64,000 nucleotides of DNA from Bog-756 sp963769905 (lineage in GTDB: Bacteria > Actinomycetota > Acidimicrobiia > Acidimicrobiales > RAAP-2). Every line of letters begins with the position of its first letter. Within the stretch, counting starts at the first letter, position 1. The stretch covers positions 620,001 to 684,000 of the forward strand of contig CAVYNG010000002.1 of NCBI GenBank assembly GCA_963769905.1, written 5' to 3'. The notes beneath the pieces are model-generated. The model was given only the letters and a program-made list of their open reading frames with translations. It made no database searches and had not been told where the DNA came from. Positions 50,791 through 59,333 of the stretch are shown here, piece after piece. The translations under genes were made by a program, and so were the position numbers.

Positions 50791-52038
50791 ATGAGGCAGC
50801 GCCGCCGGACTCGCAGGCCAAAAGGCCGAAGCCAACGATGGGTCGGGCTATCGATCGTTTTCTCTCTACTAGTAACCATGGAACTAGTTGCACTAGGTCC
50901 CGTCCTAGGCGCTGCGGCCGCCACTCCTCGTCCACACCAAGCGATGAACCCTCCATCCCTATACCAGCCGGTTGCCTTCGGCTCTGCACCCAACCTGGGA
51001 ACCCTTGACATCACGGGGGGTTACGACTTTCCAGTTGTGGGATTGGCGGGTACGTCCGATGGGCAAGGCCTTTGGCTGGTTGCGTCGGATGGTGGGGTCT
51101 TCGCTTTCGGTAGTGCTGGGTTCTATGGCTCAACCGGCTCGCTGCACCTCAATCAGCCCATCACAGGTATGGCGGTAACCCCGGACGGCCGTGGCTACTG
51201 GCTGGTCGCTGCCGACGGCGGCGTGTTCGCCTTGGGAGACGCCACCTTCTACGGCTCAATGGGTGGGTCCCAGCTCAACGCGTCGATCATCGGGATCGCG
51301 GCATCACCGGATGGGAAGGGCTATTGGCTGGTGGGCAGTGACGGAGGCGTCTTTGCCTTCGGTGATGCGCGCTTCGCCGGCTCAACCGGTGGGATGACCT
51401 TGAATGCGCCGATCGAGGGGATCGCCGGCAACGGCACTGGCGGCTACTGGCTGGTCGCCGCCGATGGAGGCGTCTTCTCCTACGGCGGTGCCGTCTTCTA
51501 CGGGTCCATGGGCGGTACGCACCTCAACGCAGCGGTCGCGGGGATCGCGCCATCTGCGGGCGGCTCGGGGTACTGGCTCGTAGGCGCCGACGGTGGTGTC
51601 TTCTCGTTCGGCAACGCCATGTTTCACGGTTCGCTGGTGAACTCGGGAGGGCAGCAGAACTACCCCATCGGTTCCATCGCCGCCGAACCAGACGGCGGCG
51701 GCTACTGGTTGCTACCAAAGCCGACGCTGCCAATAGTGACGATACACGATTGGGCAGGGATCGAACCCAGTGTGGTCGCAATCTCAGGCGACGCCGGGAA
51801 CATCGTCAGTGACATGGCTTGGAGTTCATGGAACAGTGAGATGGCCCTCGGTTCAGGCACATGGGGATACGACGACTGCAACCCCGATTGTGCGTCTGGA
51901 ACAGTGACCGACTATCCGGCCACGATCACGTTCTCCGACCCGTCGTTCGGCCGCTTCACCGTACTGACGGAAGTAACCACTGGGCCACACGGGTTTATTG
52001 TTTCGTTGCCGATGCCCGGTCCGATCCTGGATGGATGA
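50791..52038 (+). CDS. Secreted protein with WLVxxDGGVFxFG repeats
   Basis: A 415-residue exported protein: a basic start (MRQRRRTRRPKGR), hydrophobic helix to about residue 45, then five or six repeats of about 40 residues (roughly 85-310), each with GYWLVAADGGVFAFGDA, FYGSMGG, LN and PDG. The pattern resembles a small beta-propeller or beta-solenoid used in actinobacterial surface proteins. The C-terminal 110 residues form a separate domain with a Cys pair (CNPDC). The codon use and lower G+C at the start (CTAGTAACC, GAACTAGTTGC) differ from core genes, consistent with transfer. Confidence 0.8.
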   Translation: MRQRRRTRRPKGRSQRWVGLSIVFSLLVTMELVALGPVLGAAAATPRPHQAMNPPSLYQPVAFGSAPNLGTLDITGGYDFPVVGLAGTSDGQGLWLVASDGGVFAFGSAGFYGSTGSLHLNQPITGMAVTPDGRGYWLVAADGGVFALGDATFYGSMGGSQLNASIIGIAASPDGKGYWLVGSDGGVFAFGDARFAGSTGGMTLNAPIEGIAGNGTGGYWLVAADGGVFSYGGAVFYGSMGGTHLNAAVAGIAPSAGGSGYWLVGADGGVFSFGNAMFHGSLVNSGGQQNYPIGSIAAEPDGGGYWLLPKPTLPIVTIHDWAGIEPSVVAISGDAGNIVSDMAWSSWNSEMALGSGTWGYDDCNPDCASGTVTDYPATITFSDPSFGRFTVLTEVTTGPHGFIVSLPMPGPILDG

Positions 52039-52171
52039 TCACGAGTTAGCCCTGTCCCATACCGCCGGTTAGTGGCGCTTGTGGCTGACCGGGACCGTTG
52101 TCTCGGCGTAACCGGTTACATCAATGACGAGAGGGTCCTACCCAGCGAAGCGAGTTCACCCGGGAGTCCGA

Positions 52172-52681
52172 TCAAGGCTGGCCGACAAACTCCACTGGGA
52201 CGCTCGCCGTCCGAGACGGTGGGATCACTGGGATCGGGGTGAAGTACACCGTGCCCGGGCCACCGCAAGGAAGGGTGAGCGACGTCGGAAGGGGCTTGGA
52301 CACGTCGTATCGCTTGAAAATGGTCGCCCTGGTAGCCGAACCTCGCGGCGCTACCGGGGGTACCACGTTGAAGAAAACGCCGATCTCGTGATCGTTTCCG
52401 GTGAAGCCGAGCGAACCCGCCGTCGCCGTGGGTGGAAACAGCTCATGTACGGCCAGCGTCTGACCGCTCATCGGGTGACCAGTCTCGCCGGGCCTCACCG
52501 GACCGAAACAGGCCATTCGGATGGGTATCGGAGTGGTCGCGTTCCCATCTCGCCCGTTGATGACCCCTGTGAAGAACTGATTCGGCCCCACCCTGACGGC
52601 CGCCCCGGCCGGGAGGACCATCACCGACCCGGCAAGGATCATCAAGCCCAGGGCGGCTCCAAATCGTCGCAGACTCCTCAT
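52172..52681 (-). CDS. Secreted hypothetical protein
   Basis: A 169-residue protein. A typical signal peptide (MRSLRRFGAALGLMILAG through LPAGAAV) is followed by a beta-rich mature part with one Cys pair (RMACFGPV and LPCGGPG) that may form a disulfide. Motifs GPNQFFTGVING and FTGNDHEIGVFFNV are notable, but no family is recognised. GGAGG lies 9 bases before the ATG at 52681. It is transcribed towards the repeat-protein gene. Confidence 0.72.
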   Translation of the reverse strand: MRSLRRFGAALGLMILAGSVMVLPAGAAVRVGPNQFFTGVINGRDGNATTPIPIRMACFGPVRPGETGHPMSGQTLAVHELFPPTATAGSLGFTGNDHEIGVFFNVVPPVAPRGSATRATIFKRYDVSKPLPTSLTLPCGGPGTVYFTPIPVIPPSRTASVPVEFVGQP

Positions 52682-53249
52682 CTTCGCTACCTCCCGACCT
52701 GTTGCGCCGAACACCTTGATGGTGCGCCGGGAGAGTCGGGTCGTCAAGGCTTCTCCGTCGGTTGCAGGAGAGACCGACTCGCTTCCCGCACTCTGGCGTG
52801 ACATTTACGCGAAATCGTGTTGCACGAAGAGGAACCGATCCAGGCTTGCTGCGAGGGGCTCCTGCCCCATATCGCCGTACATGAAGGGGCGGAGCCGGAT
52901 CAAGAGCCTTTTTCTGTCGATCGTTCCTGATTCTCCTATCGGCGTCCTGCACGAGAGCGCGCGCCAGCGAGACGTCGGGGTCAACGTCGGGCGATGCCCG
53001 CCGAAGGCTTGGCGTTGACGCCGGCGGCGAGCCGCGCATCCTGTTCGAGGACGCCTATGTGGTGCTACGAGTTCCCATCACTGCTCGGGGGTTCTGTCAT
53101 GCTCCCGTGGGCAGCCAGCCATTCATTCGTCGATCTCCGCACATGATGGGGTTCGGCCACGTCCCGACGGGCTCAATCAGAAACGACGGCCACACCGGGG
53201 TCGGTGGGCCACGGCGTTAGTCGAGCACGCGTCGGTCCGTGGCCGAGAC
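52682..53249. other. Gene-poor stretch between secreted protein and IS110
   Basis: About 570 bp without a convincing gene. The first 120 bp should hold the promoter of the secreted-protein gene. A short open stretch on the plus strand near 53015-53100 (reading GGEPRILFEDAYVVLRVP) might be a gene remnant. The part near 53200 should contain one end of the IS110-family element. Confidence 0.4.
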
Positions 53250-54260
53250 TCAGGCGGCAGTCTCGAGGCATCGGACCTCCCCGTCGCGCAGGGCGTAGAA
53301 GACAAGGGTCAAGAGCTTGCGGGCCACCGCGACGCGGGCCTTGTACTTGCCGGCATGCTCGGCGATGCGTTTGTAGTCGGCGCGCAGCTTCTCGTTGCCT
53401 TTGGCCCGGTAGTTGCCCACGGCCTCGATGGCCGCCCAACGGACCAGCGGTGAGCCCTGTTTGGTGATCGTCCCGCGATGGACGACCTCGTCGGACTCGC
53501 GGTGCTTGGGAGTGAGCCCAGCCCAGCTGCAGAGCTTCTTGGCCGAGTCGAAGCGGGTGATGTCGCCGATCTCGGCTACGAAGATGGCCGCGATGACCTT
53601 GCCCACTCCGGGCAGGGTCATGACGGCCTGATACCCGAGGTCGGCCTTGAGCTCGGCGTGGATGTGCGCGTCAAGCTCGGCGATCGAGTGCTCGTAGACG
53701 TCGAGCAGGTTGCGCAGCGAGTCGAGGCGCATGGCGTAGGCCTCGGGGAGCTCGAGGCGGTCGAGTTGGGCCTGACCGGTCGGTCCCCACAGTTCGCCGA
53801 CGACGGGCAGGATCCCGTTCTTGGCCATGACCCCGTGGATCTGGGCCTTGGCACTGGTCCGGTGCCGGATGAGCGAATAGCGGTAGCGCACCAACTCGCG
53901 CAGCTCTCGGACCTCTGGCGGCGCGATCCAGCCCTCGGCCAGACGCCCGAGGGCCAACATGGCGGCCAGGTCCTGGGCGTCGCGCACGTCGTTCTTCACG
54001 CGGCGGTTCCCCCAGTTGTTGCCGAGTGCATGGGCGAGGTGCACGTGGGCGCCGAGGTCTTGGAGAACATCGGCCGCCCAGTACCAGCCATAGGTGGATT
54101 CGAGGACCACCTCGGGCTCGGGCCCGGCCGCAGCCATGGCCTGGGTGAGTTCGAACGGCTGGCTGACGAAGCGTTCGGTGCCGAGCACCTCGCCGTCTTC
54201 TGCCATCCGGACGATGGTGGTGCTGCGACGATGCAGATCGATTCCGACGTACTGTCCCAT
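53250..54260 (-). CDS. IS110-family transposase (recombinase)
   Basis: A 336-residue IS110 recombinase. The RuvC-like DEDD domain has the first Asp in YVGIDLHRRST, Glu in VVLESTYGWYW, and the Asp pair in RRVKNDVRDAQDLA; the C-terminal Tnp20 domain has LPGVGKVIAAIFVAEIGD and the conserved Ser in GTITKQGSPLVRW. GAGGAGGAGG lies 5 bases before the ATG at 54260. Full length, so possibly active. IS110 elements move through a bridge RNA made from their non-coding end. Confidence 0.95.
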   Translation of the reverse strand: MGQYVGIDLHRRSTTIVRMAEDGEVLGTERFVSQPFELTQAMAAAGPEPEVVLESTYGWYWAADVLQDLGAHVHLAHALGNNWGNRRVKNDVRDAQDLAAMLALGRLAEGWIAPPEVRELRELVRYRYSLIRHRTSAKAQIHGVMAKNGILPVVGELWGPTGQAQLDRLELPEAYAMRLDSLRNLLDVYEHSIAELDAHIHAELKADLGYQAVMTLPGVGKVIAAIFVAEIGDITRFDSAKKLCSWAGLTPKHRESDEVVHRGTITKQGSPLVRWAAIEAVGNYRAKGNEKLRADYKRIAEHAGKYKARVAVARKLLTLVFYALRDGEVRCLETAA

Positions 54261-54386
54261 TGGGGCCTCCTCCTCTGTCGAGGTTTTCTTTTGCAAGACC
54301 GAGCATGCTCGGATCTCACAAGGGGCGGAGGCCCCGCCCCTTCATCGCATCAGCTCGGGGCGCATTATTGGGACCTCGGCTGGGTA
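54261..54386 (-). ncRNA. Candidate bridge-RNA region of the IS110 element
   Basis: This 126-bp gap lies 5' of the transposase, where IS110-group elements encode their bridge RNA. It holds a perfect 9-bp hairpin (AAGGGGCGG / CCGCCCCTT, 54320-54342) and the palindrome GAGCATGCTC (54301-54310). The element's left boundary is not fixed, and the RNA would probably reach into the 3' end of the recombinase gene. Confidence 0.3.
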
Positions 54387-55298
54387 CTAGCCACCGGCAA
54401 CGAAGGCCACCACGACATAGGCGGCGTGCCTGTCGAAGTCCTCGCGTCGACGGTCGTAGATGGTCGTGGTCCTGGGGTCAGCGTGGCGAGCGGCAATCTG
54501 GACATCTCGCAACGGGACTCCTGCGTCGAGTGCAGCCATGATGAACGCCGATCTCAGCATGTGCGGATGCACAACCCCGAGCCCGGCCCTCTTTCCGATC
54601 GAGCGGATCCAACGGTGAGCCGTCCGGCGGTCGAGGCGATTGCCGTCCTTCCGTCGCAGAATCGGTCCCTTTGAGCGCTCTCCGATGGCCAGGTCGAGGG
54701 TCCGAGCCGCCCTGGGGACGAGGGGCACCACGGCTGGCTTGTTGCCTTTGCCGAGGACTCGCAGGGTGCGGTGCCCATGATCGAAAGCGATGTCCTCGAT
54801 ATTCGTCCCACACGCTTCGCTCACCCGCAGGCCGTTCAACCCGAGGAGGACAGCGAGAGCCGCATGGTCGCGGTCGAAGCGTTCGGCGGTGTAAAGGAAG
54901 GTGCCGAACTCCCGTCGGTCGAGCCCTCGGCCCTGTGAAGGGTGCACCTTCGGTCGCCGCACGTACTGTGCGGGGTTGGCGGGCACTCGACCGTCGATGT
55001 GGGCGAACCGATAGAAGCCACAGACCGTCGAGAGCCGCCGATCGATGGTCGACGGTGCCAGACCGTTCTCCTCCAAGGCGGTTCGGTACAGCTCGATGTG
55101 GGGACGGGTCGCTTCGAGGGGGTCCACGTGGGCGTCAGTGGCCCACTGGAAGAAGGAGCGCAAGTCGCGCCGGTAGGCGTCGAGCGTCCGTCCGCGGTAT
55201 CTGGCCAGGAAGGCCGCTGCGGCCAACTCGGACTCTCCGAGTTGATAGGGCTCGGCGACAAGGGCGGGCAAAGCAGCAGGTGAATCGAAAATGGACAT
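54387..55298 (-). CDS. Tyrosine recombinase (XerC/D-like integrase)
   Basis: A 303-residue site-specific recombinase. The N-terminal SAM-like DNA-binding domain is at about 20-110, and the catalytic domain keeps all key residues: Arg158 (GLNGLRVSEAC), Lys184 region (GKGNK), His246 and Arg249 (HPHMLRSAF), His272 (AARHADPRTT) and Tyr281. AGGAGGAAG precedes the ATG at 55298. It may integrate and excise the element bounded at 50140 and 59947, although integrase genes usually lie next to one end; it could also be a separate passenger. Confidence 0.92.
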   Translation of the reverse strand: MSIFDSPAALPALVAEPYQLGESELAAAAFLARYRGRTLDAYRRDLRSFFQWATDAHVDPLEATRPHIELYRTALEENGLAPSTIDRRLSTVCGFYRFAHIDGRVPANPAQYVRRPKVHPSQGRGLDRREFGTFLYTAERFDRDHAALAVLLGLNGLRVSEACGTNIEDIAFDHGHRTLRVLGKGNKPAVVPLVPRAARTLDLAIGERSKGPILRRKDGNRLDRRTAHRWIRSIGKRAGLGVVHPHMLRSAFIMAALDAGVPLRDVQIAARHADPRTTTIYDRRREDFDRHAAYVVVAFVAGG

Positions 55299-55433
55299 GG
55301 GCTTCCTCCTGATCGTGGGAAGACCACCCAACACCGTCCCTCGGGCCCTTGAAGCCAGGCGTCGCTGCTAGCCGAGGGTCCTAATCACGCGCCCCGCTCC
55401 CCGCGTAACGGGGCAGTCCGCTCGGTGACGAGC

Positions 55434-55471
55434 AGCTACGTATTGCGTAGCTACGTAGTACGTAGTAATAT
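55434..55471 (+). promoter_or_regulatory. Promoter with two palindromic operators upstream of padR-like gene
   Basis: TTGCGT (55443-55448), a 17-bp spacer and TAATAT (55466-55471) form a good promoter. It overlaps AGCTACG-TATTG-CGTAGCT (55434-55452) and the perfect palindrome CTACGTA-G-TACGTAG (55451-55465), the likely binding sites of the regulator encoded next. Transcription should begin about at the ATG at 55479. Confidence 0.65.
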
Positions 55472-55478
55472 GCGCTGC

Positions 55479-55844
55479 ATGCGAACACGCCCCGATGTTC
55501 TCGACCATGGCACGCACTCATCTCGGCGTCGGTCGAACGACCCGCCGATCCTGATCCTGATGAGTCTTGCTGGCGGAGCCAAACACGGCCACGCCCTCCT
55601 CAAGGACATCGAGGAGTTTGCCGGAGTGAAGCTCGGTCCCGGCGCACTCTACGGAGCGATAACCAGGTTGGAGGAGCGAGGGCTCATCGAGCCGCTCGAG
55701 TCCGAGGACCGCCGCCGCCCGTATCAGATCACGGCAGCGGGCTCCGCGACTCTCGCTGATTCCGTCGCTCAGATGCGTGAGCTCGTGCGGGTGGGGCAAG
55801 CCCGGCTCAAGATGGTCCTCACCCCACGCCCGAGGATGGCGTGA
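55479..55844 (+). CDS. PadR-family transcriptional regulator
   Basis: A 121-residue PadR regulator: winged helix with ILMSLAGGAKHGHALLKDIE, KLGPGALYGAITRLEERGLI and the wing SEDRRRPYQITAAG, then a short dimer helix. ATG 55479 is 7 bases after the -10, so the mRNA is probably leaderless; an ATG at 55470 would lie in the -10. It overlaps the membrane-protein gene by 4 bases, the usual pairing in which PadR represses its own membrane partner. Residues 1-25 before the HTH are unusual. Confidence 0.92.
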   Translation: MRTRPDVLDHGTHSSRRRSNDPPILILMSLAGGAKHGHALLKDIEEFAGVKLGPGALYGAITRLEERGLIEPLESEDRRRPYQITAAGSATLADSVAQMRELVRVGQARLKMVLTPRPRMA

Positions 55845-56818
55845 TGCGAACGAAGGGGCCGGGGGCGAAGGACGCTCAGCTAAACGAGGGAGCCAGGGAC
55901 CCCCGTCTCCGTTGGTACCCGCGGTCGTGGCGCGCCCGATACGGGGACGAACTCATCGCCCTGCTCGACGACGAGTACGACGACCATCTCCCGAGCCTGG
56001 TTCACCTCGGACTTGTTAGCGGCGGACTCCGGCAGCGGGCGAGGCAATCGGGGCTGACGGGTGACTCGGCACCCGCGGCCGACGGAGTCCGGGCCGGTGC
56101 GCTCGTGGTTCTCGCCGCCTGGGTTGCATTCGTAATCGCAGGTGCCAGTTTCGCCAAGTTCTCCGAGCACTTCGACGAAGCGTTGCCTCACAGCATGAGT
56201 GCCCATCGCCTGCCCGACCTCGCCTTCACCGCGCTTCAAACTCTGGCTGGAGTGGCCAGTATCCTCGTCGCCGTTGGGGCTCTTCTCGCTGTACCTACCT
56301 TCGTGCGATACCTCCGAGCTGGCGGCTGGCCCTCAGTGCGTGGACATTTCCTGCGGGCCCTCGCCTGTACCGGACTCACGGTCGCCGTCACGGTGCCACT
56401 TCTCGTGTGGGCCCATCACCTGACACCGCATCAGCGCAATGGCGGCCTCCACATGTACGGAGCATTGTTATTGATCTGGGCGGCGCTCATCGTTATGACC
56501 TTGACTTTGTGGACTGTCGTCGCGACTGCCGCAGGCAGGCGGGTTGCATTTTCCAAAGCGATCCTGACCGCGGAGGCAATACTGGCTGGAGTCATTGCTG
56601 TGGCGATGGTCTTAATGGTCGGCGCCACAGCGGTCTGGTGGGGTCAGATGGCAAAGGACGCACCCGCCTTCTTGAACGCCAGCCCGGGCGGCGTCCCCGG
56701 GTCACCGTGGGACGTTTGGCTCGTCGCCACAGTGGCTCTGATGACCGTCGCGATGGGAACGGCCGCAGTTGGCGTAGTTCGAGAAGCGCGGGTATGGCGA
56801 AAGATGCGGGTGGGTTGA
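55841..56818 (+). CDS. PadR-partner membrane protein
   Basis: A 325-residue protein with a cytoplasmic start carrying the box RWYPRSWRARYGDELIALLDDE, common in the membrane partners of PadR regulators, and then about six hydrophobic segments between residues 85 and 315. It resembles permease-like or sensor membrane proteins without ATPase. GTG 55841 overlaps the padR stop; ATG 55844 is possible too. The role is unknown; stress- or antibiotic-related export is common for such pairs. Confidence 0.8.
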   Translation: MMRTKGPGAKDAQLNEGARDPRLRWYPRSWRARYGDELIALLDDEYDDHLPSLVHLGLVSGGLRQRARQSGLTGDSAPAADGVRAGALVVLAAWVAFVIAGASFAKFSEHFDEALPHSMSAHRLPDLAFTALQTLAGVASILVAVGALLAVPTFVRYLRAGGWPSVRGHFLRALACTGLTVAVTVPLLVWAHHLTPHQRNGGLHMYGALLLIWAALIVMTLTLWTVVATAAGRRVAFSKAILTAEAILAGVIAVAMVLMVGATAVWWGQMAKDAPAFLNASPGGVPGSPWDVWLVATVALMTVAMGTAAVGVVREARVWRKMRVG

Positions 56819-56912
56819 ACGACCCAGAATCGGCGCCGAGGTGTCCCACTGGCGGTGCGAGTTCAGGGGCAGTCGGTGGTCTCGAGCCCGGATCGACATC
56901 TCGCATCAGTTC

Positions 56913-57317
56913 CTATGGCCATGCCCGCCAGACATTGACATCTATGGCGAGGACGGGGCCCGGCGGCGGATCATGAGCGTATTGCTCATACTTCGCGGCA
57001 AGTTCGGTGACCGCCCCACGGTACTCGGGACTGTCCTCAATGATCCGTGCGATGCCATCGACTCGAATCCACCAGAGTGTGGACCAATCCTCGTCGTAAT
57101 GATCGACCAGCAGCGATGCAGACGGATTTGCCCTCACGTTCTCGAGTCGTTGCAGCGCGAGTGTCGTCTTCGGCTTTGCATCGACGGCCGAATAGAGAGT
57201 CTCGCGACTCAAGATGAAGCAGCAGGGAACCACATGAGGAAGATCGTCACTTCTGACGGTGGCCAGATGCCCTACTCGGGCTTCCCTTATCCGGCGGCGC
57301 ATCGCTGCACTATCCAT
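56913..57317 (-). CDS. PPOX-class (F420-dependent type) oxidoreductase
   Basis: A 134-residue split-barrel flavin/F420-binding protein. EARVGHLATVRSDDLPHVVPCCF, VDAKPKTTLALQRLENVRANP, LLVDHYDEDWSTLWWIRVDG and the closing IDVNVWRAW match the actinobacterial PPOX subgroup tied to F420. These enzymes reduce varied small molecules. It is on the minus strand within the integrated element, with 87 bp to the PAP2 gene. Confidence 0.9.
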   Translation of the reverse strand: MDSAAMRRRIREARVGHLATVRSDDLPHVVPCCFILSRETLYSAVDAKPKTTLALQRLENVRANPSASLLVDHYDEDWSTLWWIRVDGIARIIEDSPEYRGAVTELAAKYEQYAHDPPPGPVLAIDVNVWRAWP

Positions 57318-57405
57318 CGCTAGACGCTAGTTCCTCGATCACCACGTGCCATCAGTGGGAGGGCAAAAGGCCAACGGCACATGTCCCACCGACCCAGCAG
57401 CGTCG

Positions 57406-58143
57406 TTACGGGATGCTCCCCCGAAGCTGCAAGGGACGAGACCACCCCATAGGCGAGATGAATAGAACTCCCGCGACCAAGAGCCACGCCGTAGCGAAAA
57501 CCGCACTGGCAAGGACATCGGTGGTCCAGTGGACCCCCAGTTCGACGCGCGAGAAGGCTACAACCGCGGTGACGACGATCCAGCCAAGAGCAGCCAGCAC
57601 CCTCGGACCCGTCTTCGGAATGACCACCCAAACCGCTGCCGCCAGGACAGCAAAGACAAGGGTGGCGGTGGCTGTGTGGCCCGAGGGCCAGGACCAGCCG
57701 TAGGCGGAGACGAGCCTCAGGTGCTCAGGAGGTCGGGACCGTTGCACAACGTGCTTGGCCAAGGTCGTGCCGCCCTGAGTCCCTCCCCAAAGCAAGACCG
57801 CCAGGAGCAGGAATCCGACGGAGAGCTTCCGGCCAACTACGAAGAGGACCAGCGCCACAGCGACGACCAGTACCGCCACCCATGAGCCAAGCCAGGTCAT
57901 TGCCTTCGTGGCAGCGTTGAGGCCTTCGCTTCTGTGGGCCACGACGATCGAGGTGACCCGGTTGTCGAAGCCCTGGACGCGGCCAGAGTGGGTGACGAAT
58001 TCTCCGACGCCCATCAAAAGGCCAGCTAACGCTATCCACGACGCGACGAGGAGCGCGATACGGATCGGGTCAAGTTGAGGACCCTCTGGCTGTCGGCGGC
58101 CGTACCCGACCGCCGCAACTTCATCGAAGTTGCTCTCGGGCAC
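57406..58143 (-). CDS. PAP2-family phosphatase
   Basis: A 245-residue membrane phosphatase with six hydrophobic segments and a complete PAP2 signature: KHVVQRSRP, WPSGHTATA and SRVELGVHWTTDV, each with the phosphate-binding and catalytic residues. Probable substrates are lipid phosphates such as undecaprenyl diphosphate or phosphatidic acid. In contrast to the protein at the start of the window, PSGH is intact here. It is near the element's right half and on the minus strand. Confidence 0.92.
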   Translation of the reverse strand: MPESNFDEVAAVGYGRRQPEGPQLDPIRIALLVASWIALAGLLMGVGEFVTHSGRVQGFDNRVTSIVVAHRSEGLNAATKAMTWLGSWVAVLVVAVALVLFVVGRKLSVGFLLLAVLLWGGTQGGTTLAKHVVQRSRPPEHLRLVSAYGWSWPSGHTATATLVFAVLAAAVWVVIPKTGPRVLAALGWIVVTAVVAFSRVELGVHWTTDVLASAVFATAWLLVAGVLFISPMGWSRPLQLRGSIP

Positions 58144-58261
58144 TACGCCACCTTGTCAGCACGAAGAGATGCCCTCACCATGGGTGGAATGTCGATCATC
58201 GCAGGACTTCTCCGACAGGTGAGACGACGATGCGCTCTAGTGTCTCACCGACCGAACGGCG

Positions 58262-58735
58262 TTAGGGGACGGCACGCGATGCCGTTAGGTGCTCGGTCAG
58301 CAGCTCAAGGGAACTGTGCAGTTGGGCGAAGCGCCGCGGCCCCAGGATCTCAGCAATCCGCCGTTCGGCCACCCCGGCCTCGGCGTAGATTGTCTGCCCG
58401 AGTCGCCGTCCCTTGGAGGTGAGTCGGATCACGCGAGCCCTTCCGTCGCCCGAATCGGGCACACGCAACAGGTACCCGTGTCGCTCCAGGTGCCCGAGTA
58501 GGTCGTTGACTGACTGCTTCGTGATCCCCACCTGGTCGGCGAGCTTGCTCGGACGTTGTCCGTCGAGGCCCGGATACCGCCAGAGCCCGACGTGGGCGGC
58601 GTTCAGATCGTCGTATCCCGCCGCAACGACACCCTGATACAGCTGATCACGGACCCACTGCCAAACGACACGGAGCATGGCGCCTACGTACGGGCTGCGC
58701 TCGTCGTTCGGGTTGTCGATTGAGTCGCTTGACAT
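58262..58735 (-). CDS. MarR-family transcriptional regulator
   Basis: A 157-residue winged-helix repressor. The recognition part is RPSKLADQVGITKQSVNDLL, the wing RVPDSGDGRARVIRLTSKGRRL, and N- and C-terminal helices form the dimer. The ATG at 58735 follows GCTTGACATAGTC in the divergent gap. MarR proteins usually repress a divergent neighbour, here the cupin-VOC pair; a palindrome between them supports this. Confidence 0.9.
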   Translation of the reverse strand: MSSDSIDNPNDERSPYVGAMLRVVWQWVRDQLYQGVVAAGYDDLNAAHVGLWRYPGLDGQRPSKLADQVGITKQSVNDLLGHLERHGYLLRVPDSGDGRARVIRLTSKGRRLGQTIYAEAGVAERRIAEILGPRRFAQLHSSLELLTEHLTASRAVP

Positions 58736-58737
58736 AG

Positions 58738-58756
58738 TCGTAAGGTTACCATACGA
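58738..58756. promoter_or_regulatory. Palindrome between marR-like and cupin genes
   Basis: TCGTAAGGTTACCATACGA is 19 bp with 16 positions symmetrical, 3 bp before the marR start and 64 bp before the cupin start. Size and place fit a MarR operator. Confidence 0.6.
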
Positions 58757-58819
58757 TTGAATTCGTACGGATCCCTGACTACCCGATCCGGGACAGGGTT
58801 CTATTAGGAGGTGGCCGAA

Positions 58820-59329
58820 GTGACGGCAGCAGTTGTTGACTCCCCCGAGAGTGAGCAGGCGAAGGCGTGGTGGTTCCTCGACACCTTGGTCGTTGAGCAC
58901 CGCTGCGCACCGGGAATGGACACGGTCGTCCTCGAGATGACTTTGCCGGTCGGCTCTTCACCCCCGCTCCACGTGCACGACGATCTCGATGACACCTGGT
59001 ACATCCTCGAAGGCCAGATGGTCGTGCGCTGCGGTGAGGATGAGCTGGTCGTCGGACCTGGGCACTGGGTCTCCATGCCCCGGGGTGTCCCGCACACGTT
59101 TCGGGTGGTCGGTGAGCGCGAGGCGCGAATTCTGCTTGTGCACGACAACGCCAGCTTTCGCGACCTGATCCGCGACATCAGCACCCCAGCCACGGCGCGT
59201 CTAGTGCCGAGCGACCCAACGTTCCCGCCCATGGATGAACTGGCGCGCATCGCTGCGTCCCATGACCTCAGACCGATCGGGCCCCCCATGAGCGTCGAAG
59301 ACAGCGACACGATCCTGGCTGCGGGCTAA
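58820..59329 (+). CDS. Cupin-domain protein
   Basis: A 169-residue single-domain cupin. Motif 1 PPLHVHDDLDDTWYILEGQMVV contains the His-x-His and Glu metal ligands, and motif 2 PRGVPHTFRV the final His. Such proteins bind Fe, Mn or Zn and act as dioxygenases, isomerases or binding proteins. AGGAGG (58806-58811) decides the start: GTG 58820 is 8 bases from it, whereas GTG 58811 would overlap it. The VOC gene follows 4 bases after the stop; both are likely under the divergent MarR. Confidence 0.85.
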   Translation: MTAAVVDSPESEQAKAWWFLDTLVVEHRCAPGMDTVVLEMTLPVGSSPPLHVHDDLDDTWYILEGQMVVRCGEDELVVGPGHWVSMPRGVPHTFRVVGEREARILLVHDNASFRDLIRDISTPATARLVPSDPTFPPMDELARIAASHDLRPIGPPMSVEDSDTILAAG

Positions 59330-59333
59330 ATAG

